From Acidobacteriota bacterium (GTDB lineage: Bacteria > Acidobacteriota > Terriglobia > Terriglobales > SCQP01): 64,000 nucleotides of DNA. The stretch is taken from assembly GCA_004299485.1 (NCBI GenBank), contig SCQP01000020.1:1-64000 (forward strand), read 5' to 3'. The notes beneath the pieces were generated by a model. The model made no database searches and was not told the origin of the DNA. It saw only the letters and a program-made list of their open reading frames with translations. Both the position numbers and the translations under genes were made by a program. Positions within the stretch are counted from its first letter, which is position 1. The number at the start of each line of letters is the position of its first letter. Shown one piece after another: positions 15,877-25,555 of the stretch.

Positions 15877-18261
15877 GGGCACCGGCTCGGTCCATGTCCA
15901 GTTCCGAATTTCGGGTGCGTCCTCAAAATGGATTCCGGCATAAGCCACCGCGTCCCGGATGGCCTGTTCGCACTGACGGACCAGCGCGTCCCGCCGCGCG
16001 CCTTCCGGATATGCGCGCCGTAGAGCCTCGGCAGCGAGGTCGAAGCGGCTCATGTGGTTCAACGCCACCATGTCAAAGGGCGTGGTGGTGGTGCCCTGTT
16101 CGACGAAGCCGCGCACGTGAAAACGGTCGGCGTGCGGACGTCCGTGCAACACCGAATGGACGGCACGCTGATAGCCATGGAAGGCAAAGATGACGTGCTT
16201 CGAGGCGGTGAAAAGCTCAGCAAAGCGCTCCTCGCTCAGACCGTGGGGATGCACGTCCGGGGTGAACAGGCACATCAGATCGCATATGTTGACCACACGC
16301 AGCCGCAGCTCCGGGGCATAGTGGCGCAGCCACCAGGCGGCGGCGACGGTCTCCAGTGTCGGCACATCGCCGCAGGCGGCGAGGACGACATCGACTTGTT
16401 CGGCCTCGGGCGTGCTTGCCCAGTCCCAGGCGCTGGCGCCGGCGGCGGCGTGTGCCTCGGCTGCGGCGGCATCAAGCCATTGCAGTTGCGGCTGTTTGTC
16501 GATCACCAGGAGATTCACGGTGTTGCGTTCCGTGAAGCAGCGTTGCGCCAGGGCCAGCAGCGAATTGGCGTCAGGTGGAAAGTAAATGCGGGCAACCGTG
16601 CCGCGCTTGCTGAGCAGCACGTCAATCAGACCGGGACCCTGATGGCTGAAACCGTTGTGATCCTGCCGCCAGCAGGTCGAGGTGAGCAACAGGTTGAGCG
16701 GAGCCACCGGCGCGCGCCAAGGCAGCGCCAGGGAGGCTTCGAGCCACTTCGTGTGCTGCACCAGCATGGAGGCGGCAATCATGGCGAAGGCCTCGTACGT
16801 GGCAAACAGGCCGTGACGCCCGGTCAGCAAATAGCCTTCAAGCCAGCCTTCGCAGAGATGTTCGCTGAGGACTTCGAACACGCGTCCTTCCGCGTCGAGG
16901 TGGTCGTCGAATGGCAATCGTGTCAGCGCCCAGCGGCGGCCGGTGGCCGTCAGCACGTCATCGAGACGGTTGGAGGCCAGCTCATCCGGGCAGGTCAGTA
17001 GAAAATTTGTGGTATTGGCGCGTACCAGCTCGCGCAGCCAGCGGCCCAGTTGGCGCGTGGATTCGTGGTGCTCACGCGCCGGCTGTGGCACCGGCAGCGC
17101 CTGCGCATGCCAATCGGGAAGCTGCAGCGCGTGCAGGAGCTTGCCCCCGTTCGCGTGAGGATTAGCACCCATGCGGCGGTCGCCTTGTGGCGCCCAGGCA
17201 GTGATAGCGGGCTGTGGTGCGCCCTTGCCATCGAAGAGTTCCTCCGGCTTGTAGGAGCGCATCCAGGTCTCCAGCGCGGCCAGTTGTGCCGGGTTGCTAC
17301 GTACGTCTTTGAGCGGCACCTGATGGGCGCGGAAGGTGCCCTCAATCGGCACACCGTTCCATTCTTTCGGCCCCGTCCAACCTTTGGGCGTGCGCAGCAG
17401 GATCATCGGCCAGCGCCGCTGCGCTCCGTGCAGCTCGCCCCGGCGGAGCGCCGCGAGCCGGTCGGCGGCATAATCCAAAGCTGCAGCCAGGCGTTGATGC
17501 ACCGGCTCCGGTTCATCACCGGCGACCAGCAGAGGTTCGTAGCCGTAGCCCGCAAACAGCGCGAACAGCCGCGCATCGGGTGTGCGGCCGGAAATGGTGG
17601 GGCTGGCAATCTTGTACCCGTTCAGGTGCAGGATCGGCAAAACTGCGCCGTCGCGCGCCGGGTCGAGAAAGTCCACGCTCTTCCAGGAGCCGGCCAGCGG
17701 CCCGGTTTCCGATTCGCCGTCGCCCACAACCGCGACGGCCAGCAAGTCCGGATTGTCGAGCACGGCGCCAAAGGCGTGCGCAAGCACGTAACCTAACTCG
17801 CCGCCTTCGTGAATGGAACCGGGCGTGGGCACGCTGACGTGGCTGGGCACGCCTCCGGGAGTGGAAAACTGCCGGAAGAGGCGCAGCATACCGGCTGTAT
17901 CCCGTGCGATTGCAGGGTAGATCTCGCTGTACGTGCCTTCAAGGTAGACGTTAGCGAGCAGCGCCGGGCCGCCATGGCCGGGGCCGGCAAGGTAGATGGC
18001 ATCCAGCTCGCGCTTACGGATCAGACGATTCAAGTGGGCATAGATCAGGTTCAATCCCGGCGAGGTGCCCCAGTGACCCAAGAGGCGAGGCTTGATATGC
18101 TCCGGCCACAGCGGTTCGCGCAACAGGGGATTGTCCTGGAGGTAGATCTGCCCGACCGTGAGGTAATTGGCGGCACGCCAGTAGTGGTCAAGCGCGGCCA
18201 GTGCTTCCGGGGAGAGTGGACCAGTAACCGCGCTGGAAAGCTGTGGATCAAAACGGAACAT
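15847..18261 (-). CDS. xfp: Phosphoketolase (xylulose-5-phosphate/fructose-6-phosphate)
   Basis: An 804-residue thiamine-diphosphate enzyme, full length for Xfp. Recognisable motifs include YLTVGQIYLQDNPLL, GHWGTSPGLNLIYAHLNR, AGPGHGGPALLANVYLEG, TPGSIHEGGELGYVL, the ThDP motif VVGDGESETGPLAGSWK, and TSTCWRQDHNGFSHQGPGL. It splits xylulose-5-P or fructose-6-P with phosphate into acetyl phosphate plus an aldose phosphate. The acetate kinase gene lies 9 bp upstream, so acetyl phosphate can be turned into acetate and ATP. A strong AAGGAGG ribosome-binding site precedes the ATG. It is the last gene of purS-glmS-ackA-xfp. Confidence 0.95.
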   Translation of the reverse strand: MFRFDPQLSSAVTGPLSPEALAALDHYWRAANYLTVGQIYLQDNPLLREPLWPEHIKPRLLGHWGTSPGLNLIYAHLNRLIRKRELDAIYLAGPGHGGPALLANVYLEGTYSEIYPAIARDTAGMLRLFRQFSTPGGVPSHVSVPTPGSIHEGGELGYVLAHAFGAVLDNPDLLAVAVVGDGESETGPLAGSWKSVDFLDPARDGAVLPILHLNGYKIASPTISGRTPDARLFALFAGYGYEPLLVAGDEPEPVHQRLAAALDYAADRLAALRRGELHGAQRRWPMILLRTPKGWTGPKEWNGVPIEGTFRAHQVPLKDVRSNPAQLAALETWMRSYKPEELFDGKGAPQPAITAWAPQGDRRMGANPHANGGKLLHALQLPDWHAQALPVPQPAREHHESTRQLGRWLRELVRANTTNFLLTCPDELASNRLDDVLTATGRRWALTRLPFDDHLDAEGRVFEVLSEHLCEGWLEGYLLTGRHGLFATYEAFAMIAASMLVQHTKWLEASLALPWRAPVAPLNLLLTSTCWRQDHNGFSHQGPGLIDVLLSKRGTVARIYFPPDANSLLALAQRCFTERNTVNLLVIDKQPQLQWLDAAAAEAHAAAGASAWDWASTPEAEQVDVVLAACGDVPTLETVAAAWWLRHYAPELRLRVVNICDLMCLFTPDVHPHGLSEERFAELFTASKHVIFAFHGYQRAVHSVLHGRPHADRFHVRGFVEQGTTTTPFDMVALNHMSRFDLAAEALRRAYPEGARRDALVRQCEQAIRDAVAYAGIHFEDAPEIRNWTWTEPVPLSGAPELAA

Positions 18262-18270
18262 AAAGCCTCC

Positions 18271-19296
18271 TTACGGGTCAGCCAGCACCGCGGCGGCCTG
18301 GCGGGCCATGACGAGTTCTTCGTTGGCGGGAATAACGCGGACAGAGAGGGAGCGATGGGGCGCGAGCCAATCCATGCCGGCACAGATGCGCTCGCGGATG
18401 ACAGCGGAATTTTCTCCCATGCCGCCGGTGAAGACCACCAGGTCTACACCCCCGAGCACCGCAGCCAGCGCGCCCAGGTGCTTGCGCGCCTGATGCACAA
18501 ACACCGCGGCGGCGAGCTGCGCCTCCGGGCGCGCATCGGCGAGTAGCGCCTTCATGTCGCCGCTGATGCCGGAAAGACCCTTCAGGCCAGCTTCCTGATT
18601 CAACAGGAGGTTGAGCGCATCCGGCGTGTAGCCGGCGGCGCGCAGCAGGTAGAGCAGCACGCCGGGATCGAGATCACCGCTGCGCGTGGACATGACCAGG
18701 CCGCCCAGCGGCGTGAAGCCCATCGTCGTTTCTACGCTCCGGCCGTCGCGCACGGCAGTAAGACTGCAGCCGTTGCCGAGATGGGCGATGACGAGGCGCC
18801 CGGGAAGCGGGCCTTCGGCACGCAACGCCGCCAACGCCGACTCGCACGAAAGCCCGTGGTAGCCATAGCGGGCTAAGCCGCGCTGGCGCAGCTCGCGCGG
18901 CAGCGCGATCTGGCGGGCCACTTCGGGCAACGTGCGGTGAAAGCTGGAATCGGAACACGCCAACTGCGGTAGAGCCGGGAAGGCGGCTTGCGCCGCGCGG
19001 ATGGCGGCCAGCGCCTGCGGCAGATGGTCGGGCGCCAGCGGCGCCCGCGTTTCCAGCTCCTGCAGGAGCGCGGCGTCCAGCCGCCGGGCGCCGGGCCAGG
19101 CAGTATCTGCGGCGACGATGCGGTGCGCGACGGCGTCGGGCGCGGCAGGAAGCGAGTGCAGCGAAGAGGTGACGGCGGCGTCAAATTGCGCTTCGCCGCG
19201 CAGGGTCTCGGCCTTGGCACGGAGCAGCTCCTGCGTGCCGTCCCACAGTACCAGCTTGACGCTGGAGGAGCCGGTGTTGACGCACAAGATGCGCAC
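18271..19296 (-). CDS. ackA: Acetate/propionate kinase, short form
   Basis: A 341-residue ASKHA-fold kinase. Conserved: NTGSSSVKLVLW, AHLGNGCSLTAV, MGFTPLGGLVMSTRSGDLDPG, GISGDMKALL, FTGGMGENSAVIRE and ANEELVMAR. It converts acetyl phosphate plus ADP to acetate plus ATP. It is about 60 residues shorter than usual. The substrate-pocket motif normally HRVVHGG reads HRIVAADT, and the APLHNP motif is changed to APLAPDHLP; the Arg of HR, the Asp before FH, the RSGD Arg and the C-terminal Glu are kept. The GTG start follows AGAGG closely. It sits between glmS and xfp, so phosphoketolase-derived acetyl phosphate is the expected substrate. Confidence 0.9.
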   Translation of the reverse strand: MRILCVNTGSSSVKLVLWDGTQELLRAKAETLRGEAQFDAAVTSSLHSLPAAPDAVAHRIVAADTAWPGARRLDAALLQELETRAPLAPDHLPQALAAIRAAQAAFPALPQLACSDSSFHRTLPEVARQIALPRELRQRGLARYGYHGLSCESALAALRAEGPLPGRLVIAHLGNGCSLTAVRDGRSVETTMGFTPLGGLVMSTRSGDLDPGVLLYLLRAAGYTPDALNLLLNQEAGLKGLSGISGDMKALLADARPEAQLAAAVFVHQARKHLGALAAVLGGVDLVVFTGGMGENSAVIRERICAGMDWLAPHRSLSVRVIPANEELVMARQAAAVLADP

Positions 19297-19316
19297 ACAA
19301 CCTCTGATGCCGCGCG

Positions 19317-21191
<1,875 letters not shown>

Positions 21192-21200
21192 GTCGCGCTG

Positions 21201-21446
21201 CTACGCCTCCCAGCGGATGGAGAAATCTTCAATAACCGGATTGGTCAGCACTTCGCGCGCGGCGCGTTCCACCTGGCGCCTGGCTTCCGCTTCATCGACG
21301 CCGTCCGGCAAGCGCACCTCGAACAGTTTCGCCTGCCGCAGTTCGGTAATCGCGCCGTAGCCCAGCCGCTGTAAGGCGTCCTGAATCGCCTTGCCCTGCG
21401 GATCGAGCACCGTTTTTTTCAGGCCAACTTGTACCCAGGCGGTCAT
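21201..21446 (-). CDS. purS: Phosphoribosylformylglycinamidine synthase subunit PurS
   Basis: An 81-residue protein from the ATG at 21446. WVQVGLKKTVLDPQGKAIQDALQRLG, then LRQAKLFEVRLP and ARREVLTNPVIEDFSI are typical of PurS, the small subunit that bridges PurL and PurQ in the purine pathway. PurL and PurQ are not in the window. It is unusual that purS leads a glmS-ackA-xfp cluster (9 bp to glmS). Both PurQL and GlmS use glutamine as nitrogen donor, a possible reason for co-regulation (inference). Confidence 0.92.
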   Translation of the reverse strand: MTAWVQVGLKKTVLDPQGKAIQDALQRLGYGAITELRQAKLFEVRLPDGVDEAEARRQVERAAREVLTNPVIEDFSIRWEA

Positions 21447-21481
21447 TCCAGATCCCCTACTCAGGCTAACATGGGGCTGCC

Positions 21482-21931
21482 ATGCCGGGTCTGAAGCTCG
21501 CCCTCGTTTGGGTGGGGAAGACGAAATCGCCGCTGACGCGCGCCGCAACCGAGGAGGCGCTGGGCCGTTTGGCGGCATTTTCCCGGTTTGCTACGCTGCG
21601 CACGGAAGAATTGGCGGGCCGCGAGCCGGAGCGGCAGCTTTTGCGCCGGACAGAAGGCACCCGGCTTTGGCTGCTCGACCCGGCCGGCCGCGCCTTCACA
21701 TCGCCTCAGTTCGCCGCGTTTCTGGAGCGCGAAGCCACGGCGCACGCCGGCCAGGAGGTCGTCTTTGCGGTAGGCGGTGCCGACGGCTTCTCTGCCGCGG
21801 TCACGCACGCAGCCGCCGGCCGTGTATCGCTTTCGCCGCTGACGCTCTCGCACGAGCTGGCCCGGCTGGTGGCGCTGGAGCAGATCTATCGCGCCTGCGC
21901 CATTCTGACGCACCACCCCTACCCCCACTGA
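21482..21931 (+). CDS. rlmH: 23S rRNA (pseudouridine1915-N3)-methyltransferase RlmH
   Basis: A 149-residue SPOUT-class methyltransferase. LALVWVGKTKSPLT at the N-terminus, LWLLDPAGRAFTSPQFAAFLE in the middle, and the family signatures FAVGGADGFS and LSPLTLSHELARLVALEQIYRACAILTHHPYPH at the end, where the knotted SAM site is formed. It modifies pseudouridine 1915 in helix 69 of 23S rRNA. It is transcribed divergently from purS across a 35-bp gap. Confidence 0.95.
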   Translation: MPGLKLALVWVGKTKSPLTRAATEEALGRLAAFSRFATLRTEELAGREPERQLLRRTEGTRLWLLDPAGRAFTSPQFAAFLEREATAHAGQEVVFAVGGADGFSAAVTHAAAGRVSLSPLTLSHELARLVALEQIYRACAILTHHPYPH

Positions 21932-21940
21932 CCGGTGGCG

Positions 21941-22540
21941 CTATTCGGCCTGTAGCTTCTGGACTTCGGCCAGTGCCTTGGCGACGTGCTGGGCGGCGCT
22001 GATGTGATCGGCCTGACTCGAGTAGACGGCGACGATGCGGCCGGCCTTATTAATGACGAAAGTGGTGCGCTCGATGAAGGGGTGGCCGATGTCCACGCCA
22101 CGCACGTCCTTCATGCCGGGCCGACCCGCAAAGGTCTTTAAGCCATATTCTTTGGCGATTTTGAGGCCGGCATCCGAGGCCACGGCAAACTGCTTGGCGC
22201 AGTACTTGGGGTCAACGGAAAAGGCGTTCAAACGCTGGATGCTGTCGGCTGAAACGCCAATGACGGTGGCGCCCACGGCGGTGAATTTGGCCTTTTCGGT
22301 GGCGAAGGTGTGGGCTTCAATGTCGCAGCCCTGGGTGAAGGCAGAAGGGAAGAAATAAACCACCACCGGCCCTTTCGCCAGCGCCTGGCGCAGCGAGAAG
22401 GTGAAGTCCTTGCCCGCGAGGCTCGCCTGAGCGGTAAACTTCGGCGCCTGCTCGCCCGGCTTCAAGGCCGCAAACGCTCCCACCGTCAGCGCGGCCGTAA
22501 TCATTGCCCCCATAAATGCACGCTGCCATTTTCCGTTCAT
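21941..22540 (-). CDS. Exported BCP-type peroxiredoxin
   Basis: A 199-residue protein with an N-terminal signal peptide (MGAMITAALTVGAFAA) and a thioredoxin-fold peroxiredoxin domain. The active-site motif PSAFTQGCDIEA (P-x3-T-x2-C) holds the peroxidatic Cys, and VIGVSADSIQRLNAF follows as in bacterioferritin comigratory proteins. A second Cys in DPKYCAKQF could be the resolving residue. It reduces peroxides, here in the periplasm. It ends 9 bp from the convergent rlmH stop. Confidence 0.88.
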   Translation of the reverse strand: MNGKWQRAFMGAMITAALTVGAFAALKPGEQAPKFTAQASLAGKDFTFSLRQALAKGPVVVYFFPSAFTQGCDIEAHTFATEKAKFTAVGATVIGVSADSIQRLNAFSVDPKYCAKQFAVASDAGLKIAKEYGLKTFAGRPGMKDVRGVDIGHPFIERTTFVINKAGRIVAVYSSQADHISAAQHVAKALAEVQKLQAE

Positions 22541-22659
22541 ACCAAATCCTCCTAGGCTAACTCCTTGATCTTAGGCTACTTCCGTCTTCGATTCCCGGCT
22601 GCGGCGCCGGATGCACAATCTTGGACCGGAAGACCGGAAGAGTTGTTGAAAATAGAAGC

Positions 22660-23187
22660 ATGGCTTTCGATCCACAGCCCACGCTCACCGGGACCTTAGT
22701 GCAACTGCGGCCGCTGCGGCCGGACGACTTTGAGGCGCTGTACGCCGCCGCGAGCGACCCCCTCATTTGGGAGCAGCACCCCGAGTCCATCCGCTACACG
22801 CGGCCGGTGTTTCAGAAATACTTCGACGGCGCTCTCGCCTCCGGCGGCGCCTTCGTAGTGATCGATCGTGCGAACGGCCACATCATCGGCAGCACGCGTT
22901 ACTACGAGTACAAGCCAGGCCCGCCCAGCCAAATTGAAATTGGCTACACGTTTTTGCAGCGCGCCTACTGGGGCGGCCGCTACAACGGCGAAATGAAACG
23001 GCTGCTGGTCGCCCACGCTCTGCAGTCGCTCGACCGCGTTGTCTTCCGCGCCGGCGAAAACAACCAGCGCTCGCGCCATGCCCTGGAAAAAATTGGCGCC
23101 CGCCTCGTCGGCCCCGTTGACCGCCCCGCGCAGGACGGCAGCGTGAATCTGCTCTACGAAATCACCCGCGGCACGGTGGCATCATAA
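22660..23187 (+). CDS. GNAT-family N-acetyltransferase (RimJ/RimL type)
   Basis: A 175-residue protein from the ATG at 22660; an upstream TTG would add 13 residues of no family match. It contains LVQLRPLRPDDFEALYAAASDP, GHIIGSTRYYEYKPG, then the acetyl-CoA-binding region EIGYTFLQRAYWGGRYNGEMKRLLVAHAL and FRAGENNQRSRHALEKIGAR. The N-Q-R-S-x-x-A-L-E-K-I-G-A motif is diagnostic. It acetylates an N-terminal amine or small-molecule amine; the substrate is unknown. Confidence 0.87.
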   Translation: MAFDPQPTLTGTLVQLRPLRPDDFEALYAAASDPLIWEQHPESIRYTRPVFQKYFDGALASGGAFVVIDRANGHIIGSTRYYEYKPGPPSQIEIGYTFLQRAYWGGRYNGEMKRLLVAHALQSLDRVVFRAGENNQRSRHALEKIGARLVGPVDRPAQDGSVNLLYEITRGTVAS

Positions 23188-23532
23188 GGCTGTGGACCGC
23201 GTGGGTTTGTGTCGCTGACCAGCTCGGCATTCGGCGCGCGCCCTATCGTCGGATCCTTTGCCTCTGTCTGCGCTGCTGCTTGACGGGCTGGTCAGCCACG
23301 GGAACTCCCGCCGACAATACTCCTCGAAGGTGGGCGGTGCCGATGGGGCGGTAGCGGATGCAGGTTCCCGGTCTTGCCTGTCGATCACGAATTTGAGGAT
23401 GCGCTGTACGCACCACACGCAGATACGCACTGACAACACTGCCGCGCCCAGAATGACCGCCGCGGTGATGGCGCTACCCGTGATCTGAATAATCGCAAGC
23501 GCGACCAAGACGGCCAAGATAATCCCAAGCAT
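23182..23532 (-). CDS. Small predicted membrane protein, no recognised family
   Basis: A 116-residue frame with two adjacent hydrophobic helices (MLGIILAVLVALAIIQITG and AVILGAAVLSVRICVWCVQ) and a charged C-terminal tail containing TFEEYCRREFPWL. The coding composition looks acceptable, but there is no clear RBS. Its end overlaps the GNAT gene by 6 bp in convergent orientation. It may be real, with no function to assign. Confidence 0.45.
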   Translation of the reverse strand: MLGIILAVLVALAIIQITGSAITAAVILGAAVLSVRICVWCVQRILKFVIDRQDREPASATAPSAPPTFEEYCRREFPWLTSPSSSSADRGKGSDDRARAECRAGQRHKPTRSTAL

Positions 23533-23622
23533 GCAGCGACTCTACGACGCGGCGGGCCACCGGGCTAGCCCCCCTTCGCGGTAGCGGCTTCCCGTTTCGG
23601 GCACGCGGCAGTGAGCCTGTCG

Positions 23623-25536
23623 CTACTGTTGCCGCGCGACCGGCAGGTCGATGTAGGTGGCGTGGCCGGGCGCGTGGTAGATGCGCTGGGTGGCTTTGAC
23701 GTAATCCGCAGGCCTGGCCTTGAAAATATTGGAGACGAAGGTCTGCGGGTCGCGGTCGTAGAGCGGGAACCAGCTCGACTGAATCTGCACCATGATGCGA
23801 TGGCCGGGCAGGAAGACGTGGTTGGCCACGGGCAGGTTGAACTGGTACAGCAGCGGCTCGTTCGGTGTCAGCGGCGCCGGATGTGACCAGCTCGTGCGGT
23901 AGCGACCGCGGAAAATGTCCATGGCCACAGCCAGCTCGTAGCTGCTCATGTCGGGCTCTACGAAATCGCGGTTGGGATAGACGTCAATGAGCTTGACCAC
24001 CCAGTCGGAATCGGTGCCGCTGGTGGAAGCTACCAGATGAACTTTGGGAATGCCGCTGACGCGCACGGCATGGGTGAGCACCGGGGTTTCATAAATCTCG
24101 ACGTCGGGGCGGCCGGAGACCAAACGCTGATCGCCCACCAGCCACTCGTGCCAGGTGGCTGATTGTGCCGCCGGCACCGGACGCGGCCGGTACGGCACCG
24201 GGTTGGCAGGATCGGAGACGTACTGGTTGTAGGCCTTGCCGCTGGCCGCCGGCTTCTCGAAACCGAGGCCGTGGTCCGCCTGCAAATAGAGCGGCTGGTA
24301 CTGAATGCTGCAATCGCCGCCGCAGGCGGGCCAGCTTGCGAGCTGCTCCCAGCGATTGGCGCCCGTTACGTACGCATTCACGTGCGCCAGATGCGCATCG
24401 GGGCCATCGGCATTGAGGTGCTGCGCCAGAAAGGGCAGCAGGATGTGTTCGGTGAAATAGGCCGAGGTGTCCGAGCCGAACTGAATCGCGCCCAGGTGCG
24501 TGCCGCCGCGCGCTTCCTGACCGTGATACCACGGCCCCATGGCCAAATACAAGTTGGGGCGGTCGGAGGGAATCGCGTCGAGCGCGCGATAGATGGCGAG
24601 ACCGCCGTAAATGTCTTCCTGGTCCCACTCGCCGGCGACCAGCAGCGTGGGTACGGTCAGCGGCTCCTGGGCCAGAATCCTGTCGACCGCCTGTCCCTGC
24701 CAGAACGCGTCGTACGACGGGTGCTCGACCAGCTTGCGCCAGAAGCCCACTTGCTGCATGCCGTGCTCCTCGGCGACTGTGCTGGCGTTACCCGCCTTCA
24801 ACCACATGGTGTAGTCGTCGGTGTAGTTCTGCCACCATTTATGAACGCCGCCGCGCGAGGAGTCCTGCTGATAAATGTAGGGAAGAAACTGTTCGCGAAA
24901 CGCGCCGTAGTGAAACCAGTCATCGCCGCGCCAGCCATCGACCATCGGATTTTCCGGAATCGCCGCCGCCAGATGCGGATTGGGATGTACTAGCGACATC
25001 GCCGCCTCGAAGCCGTCGTAGGAAATGCCGATGGTGGCGACCCGGCCGTTGCTTTCGGGCACGTTCTTGACCAGCCAGGAGATGGTATCCGAGCAGTCGG
25101 TGGCATCGGAAACGGGCGTCGGGTTCAACGGCCCGAGCACATAACGGTTCATGATGTAGTCGCCCTCGGAGCCGTACTTGCCGCGCACATCCTGAATGAC
25201 GCGGATGTAGCCCGCGCGCAGGATGGGATCGTTGGCCGCAGAGCGCAGCCGGCCGTCGGCGTTGTAGGGCGTGCGGGTGAGCACGATGCCGGCATGGGTG
25301 ACACCCTTGGGAATAAGGATGACGGTGTTGAGCTTAGTGCCGTCGCGCATGGGCACTGCGGCGATGCGCACGGTGTAGGGCTGCGGCTGCTGCGGTGGAA
25401 GGAAGTCCGCTGGGAACTCCGACGGCAGCACCGGGTACTGCGAATGTTGCGGGGCTTGCGCGACCGCGGCGGCGACGCAAAGCGTCGCAACGAGCAGAAC
25501 CGTTGCGTGGCGGGTGTAGGCGCGTGGGGTAGCCAT
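23623..25536 (-). CDS. CocE/NonD family serine hydrolase, exported (X-Pro dipeptidyl-peptidase-like)
   Basis: A 637-residue protein from the ATG at 25536, with a signal peptide (TVLLVATLCVAAAVAQ). An alpha/beta-hydrolase core follows: VPMRDGTKLNTVILIPKG, RGKYGSEGDYI, the nucleophile elbow ATIGISYDGFEAAMSL (Ser), VAGEWDQEDIYGG (Asp) and a His in ARGGTHLG. A C-terminal jellyroll domain (about 430 onward) ends with NLPVANHVFLPGHRIMVQIQSSWFPLYDRDP, as in CocE and X-Pro dipeptidyl-peptidases. It is expected to hydrolyse an ester or amide (glutaryl-7-ACA acylase and cocaine esterase are relatives). The start codon follows a TACAAT box by 9 nt. Confidence 0.88.
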   Translation of the reverse strand: MATPRAYTRHATVLLVATLCVAAAVAQAPQHSQYPVLPSEFPADFLPPQQPQPYTVRIAAVPMRDGTKLNTVILIPKGVTHAGIVLTRTPYNADGRLRSAANDPILRAGYIRVIQDVRGKYGSEGDYIMNRYVLGPLNPTPVSDATDCSDTISWLVKNVPESNGRVATIGISYDGFEAAMSLVHPNPHLAAAIPENPMVDGWRGDDWFHYGAFREQFLPYIYQQDSSRGGVHKWWQNYTDDYTMWLKAGNASTVAEEHGMQQVGFWRKLVEHPSYDAFWQGQAVDRILAQEPLTVPTLLVAGEWDQEDIYGGLAIYRALDAIPSDRPNLYLAMGPWYHGQEARGGTHLGAIQFGSDTSAYFTEHILLPFLAQHLNADGPDAHLAHVNAYVTGANRWEQLASWPACGGDCSIQYQPLYLQADHGLGFEKPAASGKAYNQYVSDPANPVPYRPRPVPAAQSATWHEWLVGDQRLVSGRPDVEIYETPVLTHAVRVSGIPKVHLVASTSGTDSDWVVKLIDVYPNRDFVEPDMSSYELAVAMDIFRGRYRTSWSHPAPLTPNEPLLYQFNLPVANHVFLPGHRIMVQIQSSWFPLYDRDPQTFVSNIFKARPADYVKATQRIYHAPGHATYIDLPVARQQ

Positions 25537-25545
25537 AACGCGCCC

Positions 25546-25551
25546 ATTGTA
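25546..25551 (-). promoter_or_regulatory. Putative -10 box (TACAAT) of the CocE-type hydrolase
   Basis: TACAAT on the minus strand, 9 nt before the ATG at 25536 and just before the comEC stop. No SD sequence is visible. Confidence 0.38.
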
Positions 25552-25555
25552 ATCG

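Noticed and set aside
21192-21200. glmS ribozyme upstream of glmS
   Set aside because: Only 9 bp separate purS and glmS, so there is no space for the ribozyme.
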